NCBI GenBank assembly: GCA_025360715.1
Contig: JANYBS010000141.1
Location: 1-34,665, forward strand
DNA from: Candidatus Eiseniibacteriota bacterium
GTDB lineage: Bacteria; Eisenbacteria; RBG-16-71-46
Length of the DNA stretch: 34,665 bases
Direction: 5' to 3'
Position 1 is the stretch's first letter. Every line of letters starts with the position of its first letter. The notes under the pieces are model-generated. The model was not told the origin of the DNA, ran no database searches, and saw only the letters and a program-made list of their open reading frames with translations. The position numbers and the translations under genes were made by a program. Shown here one piece after another: positions 1 to 8,223 of the stretch.

Positions 1-569
1 GGGCCGTGGACCAGGTCGCCTTCGACGGCGGTGACGGGCATGCCGATACCGATGGCAGCGTCCGTCGACTGGATAGGTAACACGAATAGCCCGGCATTGT
101 AGAACTTCAGGCTGCCGGGCACGATCCGCACGTTGGTGATCTGCGCCGTGCTCGCTGCCTTGAAGTGCAGCTTGTAGATGGCGCCCGGGCCGGAGACCGA
201 TACGCCATTGCAGAGCAGCACTTCGGTGATCGTGTCCGCACCCGCGCCTACGAGAAAGCGGTGGAAGTTCGTCCCACACGCATTCGCCATGAGCGCGCCG
301 ATCTGCAGCGTGGTCGGTGCCTTGGGGATCAGCGTGAGCGCGGCGGGGTCATAGCTCACCTGGGCGTCGAACCCGTTGAAACCGGAGCCCGCCTGCGTCA
401 CCTGCAACACCAGATCGAACTCCGCGCCCAGCGCCACACTCTGCGAGGCCGGCGTGATCGCTACCGTCACCCCTTGCGCAGCAGCGCGACCCGCACTCAG
501 CGACAGGCTGAGCAGGACCTAGCAAAGGATGCGAGTCACCATGCGTGAAGCGTTCGCTCGAGGGGACAT
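1..569 (-). pseudogene. Exported cohesin-domain-like protein with an amber codon in its signal peptide (3' end outside window)
   Basis: The frame opens at ATG 569, ten bases after a GGAGG Shine-Dalgarno (580-584). It reads 16 codons (MSPRANASRMVTRILC) and meets TAG at 519-521. The same frame then stays open to base 1 and begins VLLSLSLSAGRAAAQG, which completes a typical signal peptide with an AAA-Q type cleavage site. The exported part carries a cohesin-like beta-sandwich signature: an ITPASQSVALGAEF strand, then a strand ending in YDPAALTL about 30 residues later. Such modules occur in secreted or surface proteins of this kind of organism. The TAG sits between the positively charged n-region and the hydrophobic core, so as written no exported protein is made. 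A single-base change (TGG to TAG) or a base-calling error would explain it. The gene continues beyond the left edge, so its full length and C-terminus are unknown. Confidence 0.7.
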
Positions 570-586
570 CTCTTCACAACCTCCAA

Positions 587-614
587 GGATGGGCGGCCGC
601 TTGGCCGCCCATCC
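587..614 (-). terminator. 12-bp hairpin between the FlgD-like tail and the cohesin-like gene
   Basis: GGATGGGCGGCC and its exact reverse complement are separated by a four-base loop. The hairpin starts 13 bases after the stop of the upstream fragment (627) and ends two bases before the GGAGG of the cohesin-like gene. It has no clear U-tract, so termination is inferred from stem strength. It could equally be a leader hairpin that influences translation of the downstream gene. Confidence 0.55.
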
Positions 615-626
615 CCTGTGGACCGT

Positions 627-1022
627 CTACTTCAGGTACGTCAGCTTGCGGACGAAGTGGGCGTTCGAGGTAGCCATGCGCGCGTAGAAGATACCAGACG
701 CCATGGACTCCCCGTGCTCACCCCGGCCATCCCACGTGAAGTTGTAGGTGCCCGGTTCGTAGTTGCCCTTCGCCAGCGAGCGGACCAGACAGCCGTCGAC
801 CGAATAGATGTCGAGCTGCACCGCACCCGTCTTGGCCATGCGGATCGCGAGCGACACCGAGTTGTGGAACGGATTCGGCATCGCCGACTCCAGCTCCGTC
901 ACCGTCGGCAGCGGCGGCGCCATCGCCGTACGCGTCGCGTTGAGCGTCACCGCCTGATTCTTCGTGTCACGGGCATCGACCGTCTCGATCCGGATCTTCG
1001 GGTCGCCGTTCGCGATGGCGTA
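627..1022 (-). pseudogene. Orphan C-terminal FlgD-Ig-like (sorting-type) domain, N-terminus missing
   Basis: The frame encodes 131 residues after an in-frame TAG at 1023-1025. It ends in a typical FlgD-Ig-like module: a MPNPFHNSVSLAIRM strand, then YSVDGCLVRSL, then NFTWDGRGEHG, GIFYARM and the terminal RKLTYLK. In known families such modules end long secreted proteins and never stand alone. Here there is no ATG start in frame (a GTG lies at 950), no ribosome site and no signal peptide. The YceH-family gene starts on the other strand at 1130, leaving no room for the missing N-terminus. The first residues (YAIANGDPKIRIETVDARD) look like the end of a preceding beta-sandwich domain. Eleven codons above the TAG read GTLFAFALVYL, which could be a further relic of it. 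The best explanation is a truncated gene remnant. Confidence 0.7.
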
Positions 1023-1085
1023 CTACAGGTAAACAAGCGCGAACGCGAACAAAGTCCCTCGCGAGCCGGATGAACGCCCAAGCAC

Positions 1086-1091
1086 TACAAT
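1086..1091 (+). promoter_or_regulatory. Candidate -10 element for the YceH-family gene
   Basis: TACAAT matches five of six sigma-70 -10 positions and lies 38 bases before the GTG start at 1130. No good -35 hexamer is visible at the expected distance (around 1063-1068 the sequence is GAGCCG), so this is only a candidate. Confidence 0.3.
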
Positions 1092-1129
1092 GCGCCGACC
1101 TGTCACCCCACCACATTTGAGAGATCTCC

Positions 1130-1831
1130 GTGACCACACCTCCGCCTTCAGCGCCCGCGTGGAAGCCTTTGGAAGCTACGCAGCGCCGCGTACTCGGCGT
1201 GCTCGTCGAGAAAGCCAAGACCACGCCCGGCGCATATCCGCTCACCGTCAACGCGATCGTCACGGGCTGCAACCAGAAGAACAATCGTGAGCCGCTGACC
1301 GCGTACGACGACACCGACGTGGAGCAAGCGCTTGATTCGCTGTGCACGCTCAAGGTGGCCAGCGAGATCGACTGGATGGGCCGTGTACCCAAGTACAAGC
1401 ATCACGCGCATGAGTGGCTGGGCGTGAGCCGTGTCGAGTTGGCGGTGCTGGCAGAGCTTCTGTTGCGTGGCGCGCAGACCCTGGGCGACCTGCGCGCGCG
1501 CGCGGCGCGCATGGAGGAGATCGCCGATCAAGGCGCACTCAAGCCGATCGTCGATGGCCTGGTCGCACGCGGCCTCATGCTCGAACTCACGCCGCCTGGA
1601 CGCGGGCAGATCGTGAGCCACAATCTGTATCTGCCGCCCGAACGCGAAGCCCTTGAGAAACACCATTCCGGTGGCATACCCGCGGAGACTGTCGCTGCGC
1701 GAGGCGTGCTCGAGGTCCGCGCCGGCGCACCCACCGGCGATGCCGCGCTCGAGGAGATGCGCGCGCAGATCGCCGCGCTGGAAGAGCGCGTGCGGGCACT
1801 CGAAGCCCGGCTCGAGGCCGCCGGCGGCTGA
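1130..1831 (+). CDS. YceH/UPF0502 (DUF480) family protein
   Basis: The protein has 233 residues, close to the roughly 215 of E. coli YceH. The family consists of two winged-helix-like DUF480 repeats of unknown function. The diagnostic opening is present (EATQRRVLGVLVEKAKTT, then YPLTVNAIVTGCNQKNNREP at about residues 36-55). It is followed by DVEQALDSL, VPKYKHH and the second repeat starting near VELAVLAELLLRGAQT. The last 25 residues form a short coiled coil (AQIAALEERVRALEARLEA), a usual YceH ending. The start is GTG 1130, since the conserved domain begins about ten residues later. The gene is monocistronic and convergent with the cysteine-synthase gene 29 bases downstream. No ligand or DNA target can be read from the sequence. 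Confidence 0.9.
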   Translation: MTTPPPSAPAWKPLEATQRRVLGVLVEKAKTTPGAYPLTVNAIVTGCNQKNNREPLTAYDDTDVEQALDSLCTLKVASEIDWMGRVPKYKHHAHEWLGVSRVELAVLAELLLRGAQTLGDLRARAARMEEIADQGALKPIVDGLVARGLMLELTPPGRGQIVSHNLYLPPEREALEKHHSGGIPAETVAARGVLEVRAGAPTGDAALEEMRAQIAALEERVRALEARLEAAGG

Positions 1832-1860
1832 TCAGCGCGCCGGGCAGGGTCCGCGCTGCA

Positions 1861-2820
1861 TCATTCGCCGAGCATGCTCTGGCTGCGTTCGCGACACGCC
1901 CCGCGCCGCGCGCAGGTGACATCGCTCGAGTGCGTGGACTCGAGGCCGACCGAGCCATAGCGGTCCGAGCAATCAGGGAACACGGTGGCGGTGATGTATC
2001 CGCGATCGCGCAGCCGCGCTGCGGCGATCAGGTTCGCGCCGGCGCTCACACCCACGCAGTGCCCCCACTCGCGGCGGATGCGCACGGCCTCAGCGGTCGC
2101 CGCTTCGGTGCTCACCTGCTCGACTCCGCTGACATGCGCCGAGTCGATGAGCGCCGGGATGAAGCCGTCGCCGATGCCCATGATGCCGTGGTCACCGGCA
2201 CCGCCTCCGCTCATCACCGCGGACTCGGTCGGCTCCACCGCGATCACACTCAGATCATGGAAAGCCACGCGCAGTGCGCGCCCCACTCCCATGAGCGTGC
2301 CGCCTGTGCCCACCCCGGCGACGAATGCATCGAGCCGCGGTGCACCAAGCTCCCGCAACTGGGCGATCAACTCGGGGCCCGTCGTGATCTCGTGACAACG
2401 GGTGTTATCCGGATTGCCGAACTGATCGGGCACGAAGTATCCCGGCTTTTTCAAGTACTCGTCGCGCTGCTCGCACGCGCCCGCGAAGCTGCCCGCGCGC
2501 GAGGTGAGCCGGACTTCGGCGCCCATACGCTCCATCATCGCGCGGCGCTCGGCGCTCATGTGCTCCGGCATGAAGATCATCACTCGGTGGCCGAGCTCGC
2601 GTCCCACCATGGCGAGGGCGATGCCCGTATTACCCGAGGTGGCTTCCACGATCACGTCGCCGGGCTTGAGATCGCCCCGGCGCTGCGCCTCAAGCAGCAT
2701 GAACTTCGCGATGCGGTCCTTGATGCTGCCACCCGCATTGGCGCACTCAAGCTTCACGAAGATGCCCTCGATCTGCACGAGCGGCGTCTGGCCGATGCCG
2801 TCGAGCAGCGCGATCTTCAT
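1861..2820 (-). CDS. PLP-dependent cysteine synthase / cystathionine beta-synthase family protein
   Basis: This 319-residue fold-type II PLP enzyme would make cysteine from O-acetylserine and sulfide, or a related beta-replacement product. Visible motifs are the Schiff-base lysine K34 in NAGGSIKDR, the substrate loop TSGNTG (61-66), QFGNP followed by HEITTGPEL, the phosphate loop GVGTGGT (about 169-175) and the C-terminal FPDCSDRYGSVG. The NAGGS-K-DR form resembles cystathionine beta-synthase, while the HEITTGPE stretch resembles CysK/CysM, so the exact reaction is left open. No CBS regulatory domain is present. The ATG overlaps the stop of amt (ATGA, 2817-2820), so the two are co-translated. 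The tail after residue 295 is polar, has two cysteines (CARRGAC) and is not part of the usual core. Confidence 0.88.
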   Translation of the reverse strand: MKIALLDGIGQTPLVQIEGIFVKLECANAGGSIKDRIAKFMLLEAQRRGDLKPGDVIVEATSGNTGIALAMVGRELGHRVMIFMPEHMSAERRAMMERMGAEVRLTSRAGSFAGACEQRDEYLKKPGYFVPDQFGNPDNTRCHEITTGPELIAQLRELGAPRLDAFVAGVGTGGTLMGVGRALRVAFHDLSVIAVEPTESAVMSGGGAGDHGIMGIGDGFIPALIDSAHVSGVEQVSTEAATAEAVRIRREWGHCVGVSAGANLIAAARLRDRGYITATVFPDCSDRYGSVGLESTHSSDVTCARRGACRERSQSMLGE

Positions 2821-4037
2821 AGGCCCTCGACGTAGGCGGTCTCGCCGTGCAGCACTTCATCGAGTCCGACTTCCTGCTCCTTCGCGCCGACCTTGACCGG
2901 GGTGACGCGATCGATCGCCCAGAGCATGCCGAACGTGAACGCGAACGCCCATACCGACGAGATGAGCACCGCGGCGCACTGCTTGAGAAAGAACGCCGTG
3001 CCTCCGGCCAGCAGGCCGTCGGCGCCGGCCGGGTTGTACGATTTGGTCGCGAAGATGCCCAGCAGGATGATGCCGATGAACCCGCCCACGCCGTGCACGC
3101 CCCAGACGTCGAGCGCGTCATCCCAGCGCAGCTTGTTCTTGAGCGCCACGGCGTAGAAGCACACGACGCCCGCGATGATGCCGATCAAGACCGCGCCGGC
3201 AGGTGAGACATAGCCGGCAGCCGGGGTGATCGTGGCCAGCCCGGCCACCGAGCCCGTGAGCAAGCCGAGGAACTTGGGCTTCGTGCTGGTCAGCCACTCG
3301 ATCGCGAACCACGTCATGCCGGCGAACGATGCCGCGAGGTCGGTGTTCAGGAATGCATTCGCGGTCACGGAGTCCACGCGGAACTCGCTGCCGGCATTGA
3401 AGCCGTACCAGCCGAACCACAGCAGGCCGGTGCCAAGCGCCACGAGCGGGATGCTGTGCGGGCCCTTGTCGGCCACGCTGCGGCGGCCCACATAGAGCAC
3501 CGACGCCAGCGCGGCGATGCCGGCGATGTTGTGGACCACGATGCCGCCCGCGAAGTCGAGCACCCCCCACTTGGCCAGGAGCCCGCCGCCCCAGATCATA
3601 TGCACGAATGGGAAATACACGAACAGCAGCCACAAAGTGAGGAAGATGAAGTAGGCCTTGAACGTGACGCGGTTCGCGAACGCCCCGGTGATCAGCGCAG
3701 GCGTGATGATCGCGAACATCATCTGGTAGGCCACATGCACGATGAGCGGGATGCCTTCCGTGGGCGAAGGCGCCATCAGGCTCACGCCATGCAGGAACGC
3801 CATGTCCAGATTGCCGATCACGCCGCCGACGTCGCCGGAGAAACACAGCGAATAGCCGCACACATACCAGATCACCGTCGTCCAGCAGAGCGACACGAAG
3901 CTCTGGATCATGATCGCGAGCACGTTCTTGCGGCCGACAAGGCCGCCATAGAAGAACGCAAGGCCGGGCGTCATGAGCATGACGAGGCTGCTGCAGAGCA
4001 GCATGAAGGCCGTGTGGCCCGTATCGACATGCAGCAC
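2817..4037 (-). CDS. amt: Ammonium transporter Amt
   Basis: The 406-residue multi-spanning inner-membrane protein conducts ammonium/ammonia. Diagnostic Amt/Rh features are MTPGLAFFYGGLVGRKN (about residues 22-38), DFAGGIVVH with the first pore histidine near H169, FNAGSE, and DVWGVHGVGGF with the second pore histidine near H315. About eleven membrane segments can be traced, as expected. There is no cleavable signal peptide. The start is GTG 4037, six bases after AAGGAG. The gene is followed by the cysteine-synthase gene with a 4-bp overlap. Amt genes usually pair with glnK/glnB; no PII gene is in view. Pairing with a sulfur-assimilation enzyme suggests joint control of N and S uptake, which is an inference. 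Confidence 0.95.
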   Translation of the reverse strand: MLHVDTGHTAFMLLCSSLVMLMTPGLAFFYGGLVGRKNVLAIMIQSFVSLCWTTVIWYVCGYSLCFSGDVGGVIGNLDMAFLHGVSLMAPSPTEGIPLIVHVAYQMMFAIITPALITGAFANRVTFKAYFIFLTLWLLFVYFPFVHMIWGGGLLAKWGVLDFAGGIVVHNIAGIAALASVLYVGRRSVADKGPHSIPLVALGTGLLWFGWYGFNAGSEFRVDSVTANAFLNTDLAASFAGMTWFAIEWLTSTKPKFLGLLTGSVAGLATITPAAGYVSPAGAVLIGIIAGVVCFYAVALKNKLRWDDALDVWGVHGVGGFIGIILLGIFATKSYNPAGADGLLAGGTAFFLKQCAAVLISSVWAFAFTFGMLWAIDRVTPVKVGAKEQEVGLDEVLHGETAYVEGL

Positions 4038-4143
4038 GAGGGACTCCTTCCGTGCGTACGGATTCGGTTACGCAATTCGCAAACGCGATCGCGTCCACTC
4101 GTCCCCAACGTGATACCGAGCAGGCGGCCTCTCGGGCATGGGT

Positions 4144-4171
4144 AGCATACTCTTCACATTGCCGCTGACAA
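4144..4171 (-). promoter_or_regulatory. Candidate sigma-70 promoter of the amt operon
   Basis: On the minus strand TTGTCA (4171-4166) and TATGCT (4149-4144) are separated by 16 bases. Transcription would start about 100 bases before the amt GTG. No sigma-54 -24/-12 element was seen in this gap. Confidence 0.4.
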
Positions 4172-4188
4172 ACCGGCCTGAACGAGAA

Positions 4189-4209
4189 CGGCCACCCGAG
4201 GGGTGGCCG
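4189..4209 (-). terminator. Hairpin terminator after the M36 peptidase gene
   Basis: A perfect 9-bp stem (CGGCCACCC / GGGTGGCCG) with a three-base loop lies 26 bases after the peptidase TAG. It separates the peptidase from the amt promoter. No long U-tract follows. Confidence 0.65.
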
Positions 4210-4234
4210 GCTCACGACTCTCGTGCGGATCAGG

Positions 4235-7200
4235 CTACCGCAGCAGCACGAACCGCCGCGTCATCACCTTCTCGCCCGCCCGCATGCGGGCCAGATAGAC
4301 GCCGGCGCGCGCCGCGCCGCCGTTCGCCGCCGGATCCCAGTGCATCACGTGCTCACCGGCGGTGAGTTCACCCTGAGCCACAGTGGCGACGCGGCGGCCG
4401 AGGATATCGAACACCCCCACATCGACCGTCGCAGCGGCGGGAAGTGCCAAGCGGAACGACGCCCTGCCGGCTGCGGGATTGCGGCCTTCGATCGCGAATG
4501 CCAGAGACTGGGGTGCCCCACCTTCCACGGCGAGCAGACTGCACGAGCCACTTTGCCCCACTGGACCGATGAACGGCAGGTAAGTGCCGCTGAGCGCGAT
4601 GTCGTCGATCGTCCAGCCCGGTCCACTGCCGCCCTGGTCGGTCGACATACGGAAGCGCAGCAGCACCGTCTGGCCCTGATAGGTCGTGCCCAGGACCACG
4701 TTCTGGGTGCTCAGCGCCGGATAGCCCGCGCTGACGCCGACGAATCCCGGGCGCCCGCCCAGCACGTTCCCGGAGCTGGAGAAGATCGTCCCGGTATATC
4801 CGGGATTGGCGTTCGCACCGATGTCGATCCACGACGCCCCATTGTCGTTGCTCAGTTCGATCACGCCGGCGTCGTAGTTCCCCGACGGATCCTTCTCGAA
4901 CGAGAACGATGTGCTGAACGAGAAGAAGAACGTGTTGGCCAGTAGCACATGGATCGGCGGCGAGACCAGGTAGTGATCCGACAAGCCACCGCCGTCGGCG
5001 ATGAAGAACGCATGGCTGCCTGCCGCGCGCTCGATCCGCGTGAACGGCGAACCCGTCGAGCCGGCAGCGGAAGAGATGGTCCAGGGCGACGTGCGCGACT
5101 CCACCGTCTCGGTGGCTGACGGCACATCATTCGCGTTGAGGTAGTCATTCAGCGTCGCCACGCGCGGACCTGCCACCACGAAGGCCGGATCGTTCACGCT
5201 CGCCTGCAGCCCACTGAGCTGCAGGCCGCTCAGGCTGCCGAGCTTCACGCGCACCGTCGCGGTTGCGGTGCCGTTGACCGGCAGCGCCGCGAATGTCAGC
5301 GCGTTCCCCGAGGGGAAGCTGATCGCCGGGTTGGTCGAGCTCACGCTACCCGTGAGCGAACCCAGCGCCACCGATCCGGTGTTCTTCACCTGCACCGTGA
5401 GCGTGCCGACTTCACCGTCGTCCAGATAGCCATCGTGATCGCACGAGGACACGTCATCGACCAGCGCCAGGCTGGAGATCGCCGCGTCGCCACCCACGAG
5501 GAAACTCTCGACCACCGGCGTGTTCGTGGCCGAGCCGCGGTCCGGGCTCACCGCGCCCACACCACAACCGCGCTTCGCGAACGCCGCCCAGAACAGGTTG
5601 CAGTCCGCGGCATCGTTGGCCAGCGCCACCGCAAGCACGGCGTCGCGCGCTTCAGTGAACGTGGGGCTGCTCGGCGTGAGCTTGTACGCCGCTACAAGGT
5701 AGCTGCGCATCCGGTCGCGCGCCTGCGCGAACGTGAGCCGGCCCGTGTCGCGAAGCAGAGCCGAGTAGCACTCCCACAGCATGCTGCACCACACTTCACC
5801 CGTGTTGTGCACTTCCGAGTTCGCTGCGGTGTTCGTCTGCGCCGCTGGGCCCACAGGCAAGGCGTTGCCGTCCTGGATGTGCTTGAACGTGAGCGGGTTC
5901 TTGGTGAGGTCGCTCGAATACGGATAGCGGCGCACGCCGAAATAGTAAGCATTGGTCGGCTGGATATTGCCGCTGACCGCGTACGAGCCCACCGAGTAGG
6001 TGCCCGTGAAGTTCGGAGTCGCCGCCACGAGCGCGTCCTCGGGCTGAACGGTCATGAGCAGCGCATGGAAGTCCGCCCAGCCTTCGCCCATGCCGCCGCC
6101 CTGCTGGTTGCCCAGGCCCGAACCGTTGCCGATCAGGCGGTTGCTGATGCTGTGCCCCCACTCGTGCGCGACGATCTGGTTATCGATGCCGCCATCACGG
6201 CTGAGTTGAGCGACGCGCGTCAGCGTCACGTTCACGCCACCCGCCAACTGCCCCTTGATCAGGTTGCCCACGGCGAGCGTGACCGAGAGCACCGGGATCG
6301 ACAACGAGCCGGTCCCGGTCATGCCTGGCGGCGTGGATGACGCGGCGTTGTCCACGATGATCACGCCGATCGCACCCGCGGCCTGGGCCGCCTGCGCTTT
6401 CAAGATATAGGTGCACGTGCCGCGGTCGATCAGCGCGATCTTACCGGCGATGCTTGCCCCGTTCGTGAGTGCCGAGCATGCGTCACTGGTCGGCGCCACA
6501 CCGTCGATCGCCAGCACGACGTCGCCCGTGCGCGTGAAGCTCGTGGGCCCGAACTCCGCGACACCGCCCGCATAGCTGCCCGCGATCCCCAGCGGCAAGT
6601 TCACCGTGACCACCGAGGCGCCGACCGGATTGAAAACGTACATCTGCATGCGCCCCGGCGCGCCGTCGGCCGGAGTGCTCATGTTCGCGTTGTTCGTGCC
6701 GCTGAAGTCCTGCGCCTCGGCGCGAAGTGCGTCTCCGCCCAGACCGCCGCGGCCGAAATTGTTCGTCTGCATGTTTCCGGACGCTTCGTTGTACCCGGCG
6801 TCGTAGTACCAATCGTGGAAGAAGTTGTTGTCGAAGAACATCTGGGTGATCGCCGCCATCTGCTGAGTCGTACTTGCATTCGGCGCAAGATTCGTGTCGT
6901 AGACTCGATCGAACGCGTTGGCCGAGTTCGTCGTGGCGCGCAGGTCGCCCCCCGAAAAGCCGTCCGGAGCGACCAGGTCCGCGTAAGCATCGACATTGTT
7001 ACCCATCGTCTGCAGGGCGCCCGGCGGAAGCCACGGATCGTTGGTGGAGATCGGGCCATTCTGAAGGGAGACCAGGTTCGGAGCGATGAGCGCCGGATTG
7101 AACAGGTTCGGCGCGCCCGCCGGGTGCGGCGACGGCGTATTGCCCTGCGGGCCATCGAACGGCTGCTTCAGCCCGCTCGTCCCTGCCCATGCGCGGTAGC

Positions 7201-8068
7201 TGAACACGTCGTTCGCCATCTGGTCATGACGCATGAGGATGCGGCCATCGCTCGCCGAGATCACGTACGCATACGCCGCACCCTCGGTCATGACCTCGAG
7301 GTAGTAGGCGGGCTCGAGCGATTCGCCCGATCGAAAGTACACCGGCTTCGCGCGCAGCGGATGCTGGACCGAGAGTTCCGGCCCGAGCTGGCTCGCCTCG
7401 GCCGGCGCCGCGAAGGACTCATAGCCGCCCTCGAGCGCTCCCAACGACTGCGCGGGCGCCGGCTCCGAAGCAAGAAGCCCGAAGTCCTGCAGCATGACGC
7501 TCACCGCGCGGCCCGCCGTGAGCGCGAACACGGTCGACGCGATGCTCGCGCGCGAAGGCAGGCTGCCCGAGACCGAGATGGGTTGCAGCGCGCGGTCCAG
7601 CAGCACGTGCACCTCATCGCGAAAGACATCGATGCCGTTCACGCTCTGCGTGTAGGTGACGATGATGCCACCACTCCCGATGTCGTGCACATGACGCAGC
7701 ACCGCCGCGCTCACATCTGCGGGCTGCAGACGATAGAGCGGCGCCAGCTGCCCCAGCACCGCTCGCGCGGCCTGGTCAGCCGTCCGCGTCGTGCTCGCCT
7801 TCGCCGCTGCAACTGGCGTGACCGCATCCGCGCCACGGTTGAGCCACACGAACGACGGCACCTCGAAACGCTCGTCGATCTGCGAGCGGTTGACGAGCGC
7901 TTCGACCGGGGCCGACTTCGCCGCCTGTGCTTGCCGCGCGACCGTTGCCGCCGAAGGCCGCGTTTGCAACGCAACATCGAGTTCCGGGCGAATGCCGGCG
8001 CTTGCAGCTTGCGCAAGAGCGGTCACGAGCAGGATCGAGAACATGGAACGCAGGAGCGTGGGGCGCAT
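4235..8068 (-). CDS. Secreted M36 (fungalysin-type) metallopeptidase with PA domain and FlgD-like C-terminal module
   Basis: The protein has 1277 residues from ATG 8068, which follows GAGG by six bases and opens a clear signal peptide (MRPTLLRSMFSILLVTALAQ, cleaved near ASA-G). The order of parts is: an FTP propeptide (about 25-220), the M36 catalytic region, an inserted PA domain (about 515-625), zinc site HEWGH (635-639) with the third ligand E662 in GMGEGWADF, a CARDB-like Ig domain after SSCDHDGYLDDGE, a jellyroll domain like that following MAM/immune-inhibitor-A proteases (ending GPGWTIDDIALSG), and a FlgD-Ig-like tail ending GVYLARM and RRFVLLR. Fungalysins autoprocess and degrade extracellular protein. 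The tail suggests cell-surface sorting or a dedicated export route. A start at 8149 is possible but would run through the promoter. The gene is flanked by its own promoter and terminator. Confidence 0.93.
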   Translation of the reverse strand: MRPTLLRSMFSILLVTALAQAASAGIRPELDVALQTRPSAATVARQAQAAKSAPVEALVNRSQIDERFEVPSFVWLNRGADAVTPVAAAKASTTRTADQAARAVLGQLAPLYRLQPADVSAAVLRHVHDIGSGGIIVTYTQSVNGIDVFRDEVHVLLDRALQPISVSGSLPSRASIASTVFALTAGRAVSVMLQDFGLLASEPAPAQSLGALEGGYESFAAPAEASQLGPELSVQHPLRAKPVYFRSGESLEPAYYLEVMTEGAAYAYVISASDGRILMRHDQMANDVFSYRAWAGTSGLKQPFDGPQGNTPSPHPAGAPNLFNPALIAPNLVSLQNGPISTNDPWLPPGALQTMGNNVDAYADLVAPDGFSGGDLRATTNSANAFDRVYDTNLAPNASTTQQMAAITQMFFDNNFFHDWYYDAGYNEASGNMQTNNFGRGGLGGDALRAEAQDFSGTNNANMSTPADGAPGRMQMYVFNPVGASVVTVNLPLGIAGSYAGGVAEFGPTSFTRTGDVVLAIDGVAPTSDACSALTNGASIAGKIALIDRGTCTYILKAQAAQAAGAIGVIIVDNAASSTPPGMTGTGSLSIPVLSVTLAVGNLIKGQLAGGVNVTLTRVAQLSRDGGIDNQIVAHEWGHSISNRLIGNGSGLGNQQGGGMGEGWADFHALLMTVQPEDALVAATPNFTGTYSVGSYAVSGNIQPTNAYYFGVRRYPYSSDLTKNPLTFKHIQDGNALPVGPAAQTNTAANSEVHNTGEVWCSMLWECYSALLRDTGRLTFAQARDRMRSYLVAAYKLTPSSPTFTEARDAVLAVALANDAADCNLFWAAFAKRGCGVGAVSPDRGSATNTPVVESFLVGGDAAISSLALVDDVSSCDHDGYLDDGEVGTLTVQVKNTGSVALGSLTGSVSSTNPAISFPSGNALTFAALPVNGTATATVRVKLGSLSGLQLSGLQASVNDPAFVVAGPRVATLNDYLNANDVPSATETVESRTSPWTISSAAGSTGSPFTRIERAAGSHAFFIADGGGLSDHYLVSPPIHVLLANTFFFSFSTSFSFEKDPSGNYDAGVIELSNDNGASWIDIGANANPGYTGTIFSSSGNVLGGRPGFVGVSAGYPALSTQNVVLGTTYQGQTVLLRFRMSTDQGGSGPGWTIDDIALSGTYLPFIGPVGQSGSCSLLAVEGGAPQSLAFAIEGRNPAAGRASFRLALPAAATVDVGVFDILGRRVATVAQGELTAGEHVMHWDPAANGGAARAGVYLARMRAGEKVMTRRFVLLR

Positions 8069-8119
8069 GCGGGACCTCGGGTGGACTACGGGCGGATGGA
8101 CAGGAGTTCTCCAGAGTGA

Positions 8120-8149
8120 ATCGTATCGAAACGCGCGCGCGCGGGGCAA
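8120..8149 (-). promoter_or_regulatory. Candidate promoter of the M36 peptidase gene
   Basis: TTGCCC (8149-8144) and TACGAT (8125-8120) are separated by 18 bases, giving a leader of about 45 bases before ATG 8068. Each hexamer matches four of six consensus positions. The spacer contains six CG dinucleotides in a row (8132-8143). Confidence 0.4.
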
Positions 8150-8165
8150 GGGTTCAATCGCGTCG

Positions 8166-8214
8166 TAAGGAGGCTGTGAGCGTGCAATTGGCCCTTGCGC
8201 ACCGCTTCGGATAG
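8166..8214 (+). promoter_or_regulatory. Leader frame upstream of tex: perfect Shine-Dalgarno, GTG start, 10 codons, TAG
   Basis: TAAGGAGG (8166-8173) is a full anti-16S match, followed after eight bases by GTG 8182. The frame reads VQLALAHRFG and stops at TAG 8212-8214, nine bases before the tex ATG and in the same frame as tex. The tex ATG itself has no comparable ribosome site. It may act as a leader peptide with translational coupling or re-initiation. It could also be an older N-terminal extension closed by a mutation. The conserved Tex N-terminus begins at the ATG, so the extension is not needed for the family fold. Confidence 0.5.
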
Positions 8215-8223
8215 AAATGCGCC

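Noticed and set aside
8069-8149. Earlier start (8149) for the M36 peptidase
   Set aside because: It would bury the signal peptide by 27 residues and cover the promoter; ATG 8068 has a ribosome site.
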